From Leucosporidium creatinivorum (lineage: Eukaryota; Basidiomycota; Microbotryomycetes; Leucosporidiales; Leucosporidiaceae): 64,000 nt of DNA. Each line of letters opens with the position of its first letter. The stretch's first letter is position 1. The notes below the pieces were generated by a model. The model did no database searches. It worked only from the letters and a program-made list of their open reading frames with translations, and was not told where the DNA came from. The position numbers and the translations under genes were made by a program. Positions 53,730 through 64,000 of this stretch are shown piece by piece. The stretch spans positions 14,202 through 78,201 of the forward strand of contig BCKL01000014.1 in assembly GCA_001600635.1 (NCBI GenBank), read 5' to 3'.

Positions 53730-56436
53730 ATGCGCTACATCATCCCGGACGGTCAATCCCATGGTCAACTACAGCTAGCGCCTGCTACAGCAGCAAACAA
53801 GTGAGCTCTCCTCCTGTTCGCTCGTGTTGCGCTCACTGAACCGCTTTCCGTGCAGCTCTCTCTGCACCGTCTCGGCCCCTCGGCGCATCCTCAACGCTAC
53901 AGTACGCAGCTCACTATTCGTACTTGCGGATGATGCTGGCCAAGTCACCCTCGTGCGATTCGACAGCAGTTTGAAGGGGAAGGGGCGAGCGCCGTCGTTC
54001 TTGCAGCTCGCAGATGGAGGAGAGGTGCACGCTATGGAGATATGCGCGGCTGAGGATAAGCAGTGGGTGATTATCGCGAGGTCAAGAGGAGGAACGAGCG
54101 TGCTGGAGGTCTACGATGCTGGTGAGCCCTCGACCGAGCTACCTCAGAGCCGAGCCCCGCTCATCGTTTCCCGTCTACAGACGACGGCCAGCTCCACACT
54201 ACCCTACCACCTCTCCACCGCACACCACCTCACTCCCTCGTCCCGTCATCCATCAATGGCACCCTCGCCTCGGTCTCGGCCACTGAAGTCCTCCTCTTCA
54301 CCATTGGCGCCGACTGGAGCTGCACTTGGGCGCTCAGAGGACCGTCTCCTACATCAAGCACACTCTCCTCACCGCTCTCTGCGGTGTTGTGGATCGGCGC
54401 AACCCCCGACATTTCGACTGAGCCCACGGCACCGACCGACGACCTCCTCACAATCTGGGAGATTGGAGAAGTCTGTCTTTGGACCTGTTCGCCATCGCCA
54501 CGAGCTTCGCACGCGCCGATGAAACTGGTCTGGCGCATCAATCCTCCTTCCGGTCCCTCGGCGCCTATCCCTCGGCCAGCTGCCGTCTGCTCGGTGGAGG
54601 GGCTCCTCTACACGACGTCGTCAACCGGCGGCAAGATCGACCTGCTCGTTTGGGATGTCGAGGATAGGTCGATGGTGAATCAGGTCTCGCTCGACGTGCA
54701 CTCGGTGGATAGCCTGCATGTACTACAAGGCGACGACGGCGGCTCGGTGAGCTCCCTCATCTCGGCGCATTCTAGCTCTGGCTGACGCTGCTCCCCAACA
54801 GATACTTCTGCTCCTCAGCGGAGGAGATTTAAACTCGCTTCGGCTTGGAGTCGGCTTTCGAAGCCCCGCCCTTCGCCTGCTACGCCGTGGCGTTGACAGC
54901 GTGGTCAGAGCGAGCGAGGCGCGAATTCGCATGCTCATGGGCGGCCAGCTGTGTGAGATGAAGGCGGCGGATCTGGTCGAGGTGAGAGCTGGGCTTCCTT
55001 TCCTCAGTCGACTGAAACGAGCTGACCTGTCTACGTAAGCAGACGCACTCAGCCCCCACCGAAGAACCAGCTTCAAGCGGCTCGAACGAAGACCCAAGAC
55101 CGACCTCTCCTCCTGCTGCGAGCCTTCGGATAGACGCTTTTGACCTATCATGGCTTGAGGTGAGCGTTCACGCTTGCGTGTTGTGCTCTTCGCTCTCGCC
55201 GTCGCCCTCCCTGACCTTCTCTCTAGGCGCAGAACGTCTCCATCCCTCGAAAACAGCGAATCGAAGACCTCAAGAGCTACTTAGACTTTCAAGGATCCTT
55301 TCCTTCAGCACATCGGTATGCTGACCCTGTTCCGAGGCGCTCTCCGGCCGGAGATGTCCGAGACTCGGCGGCAACGCTGACAATCTTGCACCTTCTCCCA
55401 TGCACAGACCCAAGATCTACTCTGCTCTTCTCCGCTGCCCTTTATCTTCCAAGTACTTCTCCCTGCTCGCGAGACCCGAAGACTCGGGGACAATGGACGC
55501 CTTTCGCACCGAGTGGGAACTGGCAGATTGGCGAGCGCAAGCGAGGATGGAGACGTGAGTGACTGGGCTCCTTGCTCTCGCCGCATAGTCGGGCTATGTA
55601 CAAATCAGCGCTGACCCATGGTTTAAATCCTGTAGTGTTATCCACCTGCTCCGCTCTCACGGCTTTTCCACCGCGGCGCTCGTCGACTCGATCCCTCCCT
55701 GCATATACGGCCTGCTCATCGCCCTCCCCGCCTCGGCCAACCCGCCTACCGATCAAGAGCTGCTCGAGATCTGCCTCACGGTGCTGATGGGATGGGCGCG
55801 AGTACTATGGGACGAGACCTTGAGGGCAGCCAAAGCCGAGCTGTGGAGCTTGGCTGAGGAGGTGCTGGAGCTGGAGGGAACGTCGATGCCGGGCTTGCGA
55901 GAAAAGGGAGTGTCAGTGTCGGTGGGTGGTTGACAGGTCGTCTGCTCAACTTCCTGAAGCTGACTCGTTTTGTTTGCAGCGCATCCTCGCCAACGCCGCC
56001 CACGGCCTCGTCAACGGCGTGCTTGATATGGCCGACTGGATGCGAGTCTAGAGCGCCCCATCACCCTCCTCATGCTGACCCCTTCCAATCCCACAGCGTC
56101 GTCCTCGACCACATGATGGCTCGTTCGCCGCTCTTCTTCGTCTGCCTCCTCGGCGCTCTCGTCGACCATCACGAGGCCGAGGTGGGCTCGCTCAACGCTT
56201 CAGAAACACTGGTCAGCTTCTTTCACTTGCTTCCGACGGGGCTCGGCTGACACTTCGACGCTCTGCAGGACTTTTTTCGGCATTCGCATCCCGTCTCGAT
56301 CTCCGAGCTCGTTCGAGATGCTGTACGGTGGGAGGAGGCGCTCGAGTGGAGTGAGATCGCGACGAGAGTATCTCAGCTCCCAGGCTTTGAGAATGGGTTG
56401 TATCTTGATGCAAGTTACAGGCTCGTTCGCTCTTGA
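53730..56436 (+). CDS. WD40/TBC1D31-like protein (tentative)
   Basis: Many exons give a protein of about 770 residues. The first half looks like a beta-propeller without strong WD signatures: SSLFVLADDAGQVTLVRFDS, DKQWVIIARSRGGTSVLEVY, TSSTGGKIDLLVWDVEDRSM, LLLLSGGDLNSLRLGVGF. The middle has IPRKQRIEDLKSYLDFQGSF and PSAHRPKIYSALLRCPLSSK, reminiscent of the YP..YR..IW..LL.LP segment of TBC1D31/WDR67 TBC-like domains. The later half is helical (ELLEICLTVLMGWARVLWDE; RSPLFFVCLLGALVDHHEAE). The assignment rests on this general layout and is uncertain; other membrane-traffic or nucleoporin-type propeller-solenoid proteins are possible. It shares a 108-bp intergenic region with ATG16. Confidence 0.55.
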
Positions 56437-56566
56437 TCTCGCCGGCTTCCAGTCGCTCTAGGTCTTCTGCAGAAGTTCGAATGACGCGAACAAGGCTGCA
56501 GTGAAAAGAATAGATTGTACAGTAACTAAGTAAGAAGTCGAAAGCTGTTCAACACACTTCAACGCC

Positions 56567-58650
56567 TCAGTAAGTGAAGTACTCCGTCTCGACGTCCTTC
56601 TCGGCGACGCCTGCTGCTCGCAACGCCGCCTGCGCACTCGACTCGAAAGCTGGAGGTCCACAGAGGTATACGTTTCCGTCTTCTCCCATCGCATTAACCG
56701 CCTCCTTGATGTCCTGCGCCGAGAACCTGCTATTATGTAGCTCGACCGAGGCGCCGGGGAGGGAGAGGAGGGCAGCATCGGCGGAGGAGAAGAGATGGAC
56801 GAAGAGGCGAAGCCGAGGCGGGGTAGGTGAGTGGGAGATGGCCCGGTCGATGAGTTTGAGCATGATCTGAGGCTCGCGAGTCGAGACGAGGAGCTGGACG
56901 GTCCACTCCTGCGAGTCGGAGCGAGCGACGATGGCCTGCAGTTGCGCGAGGAAGGGGGTGATGCCGATGCCGCCGGCGAGGAAGAGGAGGTTCTTGGTGG
57001 TGTTCGGAAGGGTGAAGGATCCGCCGACGCCGAGAAGAGGGACCTCGAGCTTGGGGACGAAAGCGCCGTTGCCCTCCTCGGTCTTGGCTTGGAAGTAGGC
57101 GCCGAGGGAGAAGAGGCGAGGCGAGATGCGACCATTGGGGATCTTGCGAATGGTGAGAGAGAAGGTGTTGGGCGATTCAAAGGTAGGGGGGGCAGCGATG
57201 GTCCTGCGGAGGGGGTGAGTCAGTCGAAGTTGGATGGAGGGCCGAACAGAGTACACACCAGGTCCTGATGCCGTCGTCGTTCAAGGTGGCCTCGTCCCCT
57301 CGGCGCGCCATATGCTGGTAGCCTCGATCTCCGATGAGCGGCGTGAGATCGACTACAGCGTACTGGCCGGCGACGACTTTGGGCGGCGCCGAGGCCTCGA
57401 AGACGAAAGTGGCGAGGTCGTCCGAATGAGGCTCGAATCGCTTGAGCGTAGCTTTGATGTCGTGTACCGAGGTAATATCTTGCTCCTCGGCGAGGAAGCG
57501 AATGGGAGGAGAGTAGGGCGAGGGCTCGTTGGCCCCGGGCGGCTGGCGGAAGGGAAGGGCGTCCTTGACGAAGACGTAGCCGGTGACTTTGATGACGGTG
57601 ATGATGTTGGCGCGAGGCATGGCAGCTGCTGCCTCGTCGCCGACGAGATTGATGGCCTCGCCGGTCACGTACAGAACGTCTCCCGACTCGAAATCAGGGA
57701 AAACGAGGCCGACGTGCGGGTCGCTGACGATGTTCCCGAGTGAGGTGAGGTGGCGGTTTCCTGAGAGGTCCGGAAACACGAGAGTACGCCCATCACCGCG
57801 TACTCGCACGAAGCCTGGCCTTCCTCCCCGGTGGTTGCAGCCGAGGTGAGCGGGAGAGTCTCCGCGCGCCGAGTCCGAAGGGAGGTAGGAGGTGGCGAGG
57901 AAGAAGGTGTCGCGCTCTTTGATGAAGGAGATGACTGAGGAAGGGAGCGTGTCGTCGGGTGACATCGTGATTTGGGACAGCTCGACTAAGGGATTCGTCG
58001 CAGAGCGAGGGACGAGATCGCGGATCGTGATGTACTTGGGGCAGTTTCTGCGGGATGAACAAGTCGGTCAGCAGGGCTTCTCGGAGGGTAGCTTCTTCAG
58101 CTGATAGTAGAGCTTACCCGAGCGCCTCATCAATAGCTACCTGCAGCTTGAGCTTGTTCCCGGTCCAGAGCGCCTCGGCGTGTCCCGCGAGCTTGTTCCT
58201 CCGCCTGCTGGAAAGCTCGACTCCCACTCCCGCTACGAGTTGATCCTTCTGTCCATGCACGAGCGTCCTAGTGACCGGGTCGCCGGGCCAAACCGAAGCG
58301 TCGACTTGGAGCGAGTGAGGGGAAGGCGCCGAGATGAAGCCGGGCACTCCTTCCTCACCGGCGAGCAGGCTAGCCCAGACTCGTCCATCCGTGTCCTTGG
58401 TAGCAAGAGGGAGGAAAGAGATGTGGTGGGCATGGAATTCGCGCTGCCAGAGGAGCGGGAGAGTCAGCCTGAGCGGGAGTGACCTTGGCGCTCGGCGCAG
58501 ACTCACGTGCTGATCACTGAGCTGGGGTGAAATGAAGCTAGCATCCTCGTCGACCTCCCACTCCAGTCCCGCTTTCTCCTGCATGGCTCGTACAGCAGCT
58601 GGCCATCGAGGGTAAGGTGGGGCTTGCGTGCGGGTTTCGATGGTAAACAT
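56567..58650 (-). CDS. PNPOx-like / ferredoxin-reductase fusion oxidoreductase
   Basis: About 610 residues in a few exons. The N-terminal half is a pyridoxamine-5'-phosphate-oxidase-like FMN split barrel: REFHAHHISFLPLATKDTDG, ERDTFFLATSYLPSDSARGD, HLGCNHRGGRPGFVRV, LVFPDLSGNRHLTSLGNI. The C-terminal half is a ferredoxin-NADP reductase module: DDLATFVFEASAPPKVVAGQ then YAVVDL (FAD side), LFLAGGIGITPFLAQLQAIV and VQLLVSTREP (nucleotide side), and NVYLCGPPAFESSAQAALRA. There is no 2Fe-2S motif at the end (it finishes KDVETEYFTY), so electrons would pass from NAD(P)H through FAD to FMN in the split barrel. Similar fusions exist in fungi and bacteria; substrate unknown. Confidence 0.8.
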
Positions 58651-58983
58651 CTTGGTAGATGTCGGAGCAGTAGCGGGTTGCTGTTGATGATTTGTGTAGA
58701 CGAGCAGAAGCGCAAGAGCGACTGAAAACAGTCAGAGCGGCGACATGGTCGAAGGGAAAGATCTAAAGATGCTGACTTAGCCCCGCGTCTCGCTTTCTCG
58801 CTCTCTGTAATGCCCTCGAGTGAGCGATACAGTGGTGAGGAAGCGGAGCTCGCTCCTTGGCTGTAGCTGCGCGAGCCTGCTCATTACATGCGAGAAGCCT
58901 CTCGTCGCCGAGCCACTTCGCCGAAATCCTTGAACGAGTCCCTGCTTACCCCCATCTGCATAGCATCAGTTTTCTAAATAACA
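58651..58983. other. Intergenic region, nothing recognised
   Basis: The upstream region of the fusion oxidoreductase and the 3' flank of the b561-like gene; no gene seen. Confidence 0.4.
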
Positions 58984-61170
58984 CTAACGACTCCCAAACC
59001 ACCTCCCACTGGCCGCTCGCTCTAGCTTTGTCTGCTCGTCGAACTCCTCATCCTCCTCCACTTTCGCCGAGCTTCCCGCAACCAGAGTCTTCTCCTCCTC
59101 GTCCCCTCCTTCCTCATCGATACTCTCCTGCACGCTAGCTGACATGCTCTTGATCGAAGGGCGCGACTCCAACGCGCTGTCGAATAACACACTTCCCTCG
59201 TGCTCGGCCTCGGTCGCGCCTCTTCTCGCCTGGCCGGAGAAGGGGTTGCCTCCGACTGGAGCATCAATGGGAGAGTTCTCTAGGCTGATTGCGGAGAGGA
59301 TCGCAGAAGTCTGCGAGTAGAGGGATTGGGCGAGTGAGGGACGAGGCGCCGAGGGCGACGAAGGGAAGGGGTTCGAGGGATCGTCCAGCATCGGGAGAGA
59401 TACAGTGATGGGCGAGACGTGCATGTCGGGAAGGATCAAAGTAGGGGGAAGAGAGGGCTGTCGTGAGAGGGTCGTTTCCGAGGTGGTGATGGCCAAAGCC
59501 GAGCTCGGCGGCGGTGCGGGGTTCGAGGGCGAGCGTACGATGCGGAGCGGTGCTGTCGGTGGAAAGAGGGCCGGAATCGAAGAGGGAGGAGTGGGCCGAG
59601 CCTCGCTTCCGTTGAGGAGATGTGGGTACGGAGGAAGAGGGGGAGGTTGGGATGCCGTCGTAACTTGATCGCCGAGCTCGAGCGCCGAAGCGACGTCTGT
59701 GGTGAACGCATTGGAGCGAGGGGGAAGATGGCTGGTGGTGACGGCAGGAGGGAGTAGGGCTGTCTTGTCGTCGTCGAAGGTGGCCTCAGCGTAGTCGTAC
59801 TTGCTTCCATTGGCCAGCGACGCCTTGATGTCGAGCTCGTACTCCTCACGGGTCGTATGCCCGTCCCACGTGGACCTCGACATACCTGTCATGCCTGTCA
59901 TGTCTGATTTGACGGAAGCTCCGGACGAGAGAAGCTGGCGACCCTCGGCGCCTGCTCCTCGCTCGTAGGCATGACCTTCTCCTCCCTCGGCGTTCCTGTA
60001 GATCGACTCGCCCAAGAAGAACTTGCGAGGAGGAGTGTAGCGAGGTGTGACCGGTCGATCAAAGAATGCTTGAGCGAAAGTCTGGCCGTCGTGCATGCGG
60101 ACTCCCCCTCGAAGAACGACGAAGGGACCGACGACGAGGACCGGGACGCCAGCGATTCTGCACTCGATGAGAGGTCAGAGATTGTGGCGAGGGTCATCCG
60201 AGCTCAACTTACACCCAGTGAGAGATCCTCATCCAGAGAGGGATGCCAATCTCGGGACGAAGGGCCCGATACAGCGACATTCCCCCTGCGACGGAACGAA
60301 GGTCAGCTATAGACGTCGAGTAGACGCTAGATCGACCTACAGGTGATATTGAGACCGCTCAGGGTGAGTAGAGCAATGCCGAGGAAGATGTGAAGCCAAC
60401 GAGAGAGGCTCCGCTTGCGAACCTCGGGCGCCGAGACTGTCGCCGAGGGCTGGTCGACGTCCTTCTTGGAGGTGAGGGTCGAGTAGTAGCCTACGCCGAC
60501 TTGCAGGAAAGCGAGTCCGATGACGGTGGTGCCAAGGATCTGTTTTCAGACAGTCAGTGAGGCTGTTCAGGGCTGTTCGGCGAGGAAGAAAAGGTAAAGC
60601 TCACTCGGTGCCGATGCCATTCGCCGTTGCCGCTCAGCCGAGTTGCGTAGGTCGCCAATCCTCCTCCAGCGATCTGTTAGCCATCCGTTTAGCTGTCGTT
60701 CTCCATTAGGCCTTATCCACAGCCTCGTCCAGAGCTCACCGTAAGAGGCAAGACAACGAGGACTTGAATCTGCGCCGAGGTCATGTCAGCTCTCCGTGCC
60801 CGTCGAGCAGTAACAGTTCTCAACTCACCGACCAGTGAAGCCTGAACCAGACTTTGCCCCATGAACGTCCTACAGAGGCAATCACCACGGCAAGAGGCGC
60901 CAGGACTTGCCAGGCGGCGAACATGCAGACCGCGCTGTGAGGTGGGCGGGGTCAGCGTTGAGGCTTGGTAGAGTAGGAGGCTATGTACTGAATAAGGATG
61001 ACCTGATCATATGGGGTCCATAAGCTCGCCTGCTCAGCCGGCTGCCCAATCGAGGCATGGTCGTAGCGCCCGACGAGCCACTTCGGCGCCGAGGGAGGAG
61101 CAGCAACCGCCACTGCTGCTGCTTGTTGGAGGGTCCAGAGTGCTGCGAGGGTGAGTTTCATGAGCGCCAT
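58984..61170 (-). CDS. Cytochrome b561-like membrane protein with long cytosolic tail
   Basis: Several exons. A probable signal sequence (MALMKLTLAALWTLQQAAAV) is followed by about five to six transmembrane segments: FAAWQVLAPLAVVIAS, VQVLVVLPLTIAGGGLATYA, ILGTTVIGLAFLQVGVGYYS, HIFLGIALLTLSGLNITCGM, VIAGVPVLVVGPFVVL. His residues placed as in b561 haem ligands include HRHRILGT, RWLHIFLG and RISHWVIAG. The C-terminal half (about 370 residues) is a disordered Ser/Pro/Glu tail (for example ESIDEEGGDEEEKTLVAG), much longer than in standard b561. The start could also be the second Met at 61161. It is divergent from the Cys-rich secreted protein gene. Confidence 0.65.
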
Positions 61171-61555
61171 GCTGTGGCTTCGTCCAAGCCGCATTTCGCT
61201 CGAACTCTTTCGTAGGGGACCCGCGGAGGTTCGTGCAGGAAAGGCGGGTCGAATCCCGAAAAACGGCAGATACGTGCAGTTCTGTAGGACCTTAGCGCAA
61301 ATCTGTAGCAAGATATATGCCAGCTCTTGCGGCCCCCCAGGGAGCGACGCAGGAAAGAAGGGCTGAGCAGACTCCTGCTCTTCGGCGCCCGAAATCGTCG
61401 CTCGTCTCTCGACCGTCGCCTCGTCTCCGCCTACTCCTAGGGGACGTTTCGTACATTCTAGCGAGGCTACAAATCTGCTCCCTCGCCTCTTGTCTCTGCA
61501 TTCCTCACTGCCTCTCAGTTCAACTCCTTCGCCGCTCCCTCCCACGCTCGTTCAC
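61171..61555. other. Divergent intergenic region
   Basis: Presumed shared promoter of the b561-like gene (-) and the Cys-rich secreted protein gene (+). It holds a perfect inverted CGGGTCGAATCCCG-type sequence near 61246-61259 that could be a regulator site. Confidence 0.35.
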
Positions 61556-62903
61556 ATGCTCGGTTTCCCTGCCTTTACTCTCACCAGTCAGTACTGTTAC
61601 TTCAATCCTGTCCCGCCCCTGCTCACCAGCCGCCCACAGCCCTCGCCCTCGGCGCAACTCTCTCCTTCGCCGTCCCAACTCGCCTTGAGCCGGCCCTCTC
61701 GCCTCGCAACCACGTCGAGAAGCGAGCCCTAGCGTCTTGGATCACCTTGGTGAGCTCTGACCTTATCATCGTTGAGAGGCAGTAGGACGTCACTGACCGG
61801 TCTCCTTCTTCGCCCACCTTGCCTCGTCCTCTGTATGATCGCCTGCTCCTCCCCGCGCTGGACCGACATTGTAGCTCAGTGACATGACTGTAGCTGAGGT
61901 AGCGTGCGTACCTGATTGCCTGAGCTATGCCGCCGACGTTGGAATGTGTGGCATTGAATCGAGCTTCACCGATGCCACTTACGACAATTGCATGTGAGCA
62001 GCTTTCCGGAAGGGCGTCAGTCCACGTACTGATTGTCTCTCTACGTCTATCAGGTGCGAGACGGACAACGTGAGCTTTTGCAGAGGTTCGAGCACTCGGC
62101 GATAGCTCGGCGATGATTCGGATGGTCGCTGACCTTTGGACCAACAGCTTGGAGCGTGGGTATCGTGTGCTTCTTGCTATGTTGACCATATGACGGACGG
62201 ATCTGCTCAGGAGACCACCCTCCAAAATATGGAGGCCGGTAAGCTCTGCTTTTCTGAGGGTTTCATCGTCCTAAAAGCTGATCGTTTACACGCCTCAGAC
62301 TACCTTGCTTCTTGCGGAGCTGAGTAAGACTGACTCGCCACTTTGTCTTCAACAGACGAGAGTACTGACCAGCTTGTTCACGTCTTGCAGGCTGCCCCTT
62401 TCGGTCAATCTCATCAACCAACCTGCCTCCACCACGGCGCTCCCCGTCATCACTGCTTCCGATCAGACTACCACCGAGGTACGTTATTTGAGAAGCAGGG
62501 ACCTGTGATAGCTGCTCACCTTCCTTCACCCGCTCGGCGCCTGCAGGCCGCCGTCCTTCAAACCACCGAAGCCGAGACCTCGACAAGCACCACCGAGAGC
62601 ACCACCGAGAGCACCTCGACCGATATAACTACCTCAACTACCTCCTCTTCATCCTCCTCGTCCTTTTCGTCCTCGTCCAGCTCAAGCTCAACCTCGACCT
62701 CGTCTTCGAGCGCCGAACTTCCAACTTCGACCCCGGCCGCACGCGAGCCGTTGACCGTCACCTCAACTACACACCAGGGAGCTCCCACTACGCAAGCAGG
62801 AGCCGCCGGAGCTGCTGCTACCGTTGTCGTCATTTCTGGAGCAGGACGAGTCGTTGCTTCGCTGGGCGCTTTCCTCGGTGGAGCTGTGATTTTGATGCTG
62901 TAG
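61556..62903 (+). CDS. Cys-rich secreted protein with Ser/Thr stalk and GPI-type tail
   Basis: Spliced from about eight small exons. Joining ATG at 61556 through a GTCAGT intron gives a clean signal peptide, MLGFPAFTLTTLALGATLSF, then a dibasic site (HVEKRALAS) that suits Kex2-type cleavage. The Cys-rich domain follows: VACVPDCLSYAADVGMCGIE, DNCMCETDN, WVSCASCYVD and YLASCGAE, with nine or so Cys. A long Ser/Thr stalk (TESTTESTSTDITTSTTSSS) and a hydrophobic end (VVASLGAFLGGAVILML) suggest a GPI-anchored wall protein. Cys spacing differs from a standard CFEM domain. Related fungal surface proteins of this layout occur in basidiomycetes. The function is unknown. Confidence 0.7.
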
Positions 62904-63112
62904 ATTAGTGCTTGCGGATGACTCGGCGTAGTCTTTCTATGAGATTGAGTGCAACCCACCTGCCGTCTACCGACCGTCTCCATCTCGTTCCGTTATCGTT
63001 CCTCTCGTCTCTCACCTCTCGGCGCAAGCAAAGAGCACAAGAGAAAAAGGTTCACATGAGAGCTGGGTACCGAATGAACTAACTGAGATCAAGAGGGGTA
63101 ACGAGAATGATA

Positions 63113-64000
63113 CTAAGGCGCCGCGGTCGAGGAGGAAGACAGCTTGGTCGACTCGTCGGGCGGCGGGGGGTATGGCTTGCTCCAAAGTCGAGGGGTATGC
63201 TCCACGAGAATCTCGACAATCTTGGCCTTGGCGCCCATGTCGCTCCATTCGCGCGAGGCGACGCTTGAACGGAGGACGGTTGCTGTCGGGTGAGGCGAAC
63301 GAGGAACGAGTCAGCTCGGCGGAGACAAGCGCGAAAGGAGACGTAGACTCACGGCCGAATACGACACCGAGGTTAGCGGGGGTCATCTTGTTCTCGTTGC
63401 TGGCGAGGTGAATGCTGAGAGCGGGGAGACAAGGTCAGTTCGACGAACAGGCGAGGGGATGATGCGAAGGACGAACCGGTGAAGATGGCGGAGAAGGATA
63501 CGAGCCGTGAAGAAGTGGGTCTCGGGGAGCTTGTACAAGGTCTGTTCGAGCGCTGCCAGGCGAGTCTCTCCCTCGGGCATTTCTGCGAGTGCGAAGAGTC
63601 AGGGTCAGCTCGGATCTGTCTCCTAGAATCGCTTCGAGTCCCGACTCACCCGAGCAAGAAACGAACTCCTCGTGTAGCTCGTGCGTAAAGAGAGGTACCG
63701 GTAGACAGCGGAAGAAGTTCTTGAGGCACGACGTGATGGCGGCCAGGTCGTTGAACTTGTCCAAATCCTCGAGATCAAAGTCCTGACCTCGCTCGAAAAA
63801 TTGGGTGATGAGCTTGGTTTGACCCATACCTCCCGTCTTGCGGTAGATACCCTCGTAGTTCATGCCTGTTGGAGAGCGGATGAGGGTCAGCCAGTGTGGG
63901 AGACGGAGGGCGAACGAGGACGAACCGTAGGCCTCGACGGCGGCGATGCACTTGGAGACGACGAGGGGCACCTCGCGACCTTCGGCTCGAACTTGAGCGG
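63113..64000 (-). CDS. RhoGAP-domain protein (C-terminal part; 5' end beyond the window)
   Basis: The gene enters from the right edge on the minus strand and ends with TAG at 63113-63115. The RhoGAP fold is visible: REVPLVVSKCIAAVEAYG, then NYEGIYRKTGGMGQTKLITQ with the catalytic arginine in YRKTG, FNDLAAITSCLKNFFRCLPV then PLFT, TLYKLPETHFFTARILLRHL, and ENKMTPANLGVVFGPT. It ends EWSDMGAKAKIVEILVEHTP and a Pro/Ser tail. Such proteins switch off Rho/Cdc42-type GTPases in polarity and wall growth. Several short introns are present. The subfamily cannot be told without the N-terminus. Confidence 0.88.

Overview
The window looks like a chromosome piece from a GC-rich basidiomycete yeast, most likely Pucciniomycotina (a red yeast of the Microbotryomycetes kind). 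Coding regions are dense. Most genes are cut by many short introns, mostly 50-80 nt, with GTGAGT/GTAAGT/GTGCGT donors, a CTGAC or CTAAC branch site and a CAG/TAG acceptor. The gene set is fungal (fungal-type ATG16, DOT1, ELP1, HEM3, CDC6). This placement is inferred from gene content and intron style; no rRNA or mitochondrial marker is present.

Region 1 (1-9.06 kb) is a nest of old Ty1/copia-type LTR retrotransposon remnants in both orientations. It holds gag, protease, integrase, reverse transcriptase and RNase H pieces from at least two or three related elements, several LTR or LTR-like blocks, and a LINE-type RNase H scrap. Region 2 (9.06-9.80 kb) is a five-unit 153-bp tandem array. Region 3 (9.89-11.2 kb) is a broken, inverted copy of a taurine-dioxygenase-like gene whose intact version lies at 35.2-36.7 kb.

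From 11.3 kb onward the window is mostly ordinary host genes: CDC6/Cdc18 (-), a disordered protein (+), a seven-helix membrane protein (+), an unknown protein (-), WDR70 (+) and an F-box/LRR-type gene with an in-frame stop (-). Next comes an accessory stretch (25.3-34.8 kb) built around a 1.1-kb direct duplication. One copy lies upstream of a kinase-like gene with a damaged 3' half. The other lies upstream of a gene that carries a tandem array of exon pairs with exactly 21-nt micro-exons. Then follow TauD-like (-), ELP1 (-), NDUFB2-like (+), HEM3 (+), an F-box protein (+), two tandem GPI-type secreted paralogues (+,+), SERF (-), DOT1 (+), ATG16 (-), a WD40/TBC1D31-like protein (+), a PNPOx-ferredoxin reductase fusion (-), a cytochrome b561-like protein (-), a Cys-rich GPI-type secreted protein (+) and a partial RhoGAP protein (-).

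The genes do not form one pathway. Several head-to-head pairs share short intergenic regions: ELP1/NDUFB2 (213 bp), SERF/DOT1 (234 bp) and ATG16/TBC1D31-like (108 bp). The features that stand out most are the 21-nt micro-exon array, the intron-like direct repeats in four different LTRs, the 51-codon tandem repeat, and the duplicated upstream region serving two unrelated genes.
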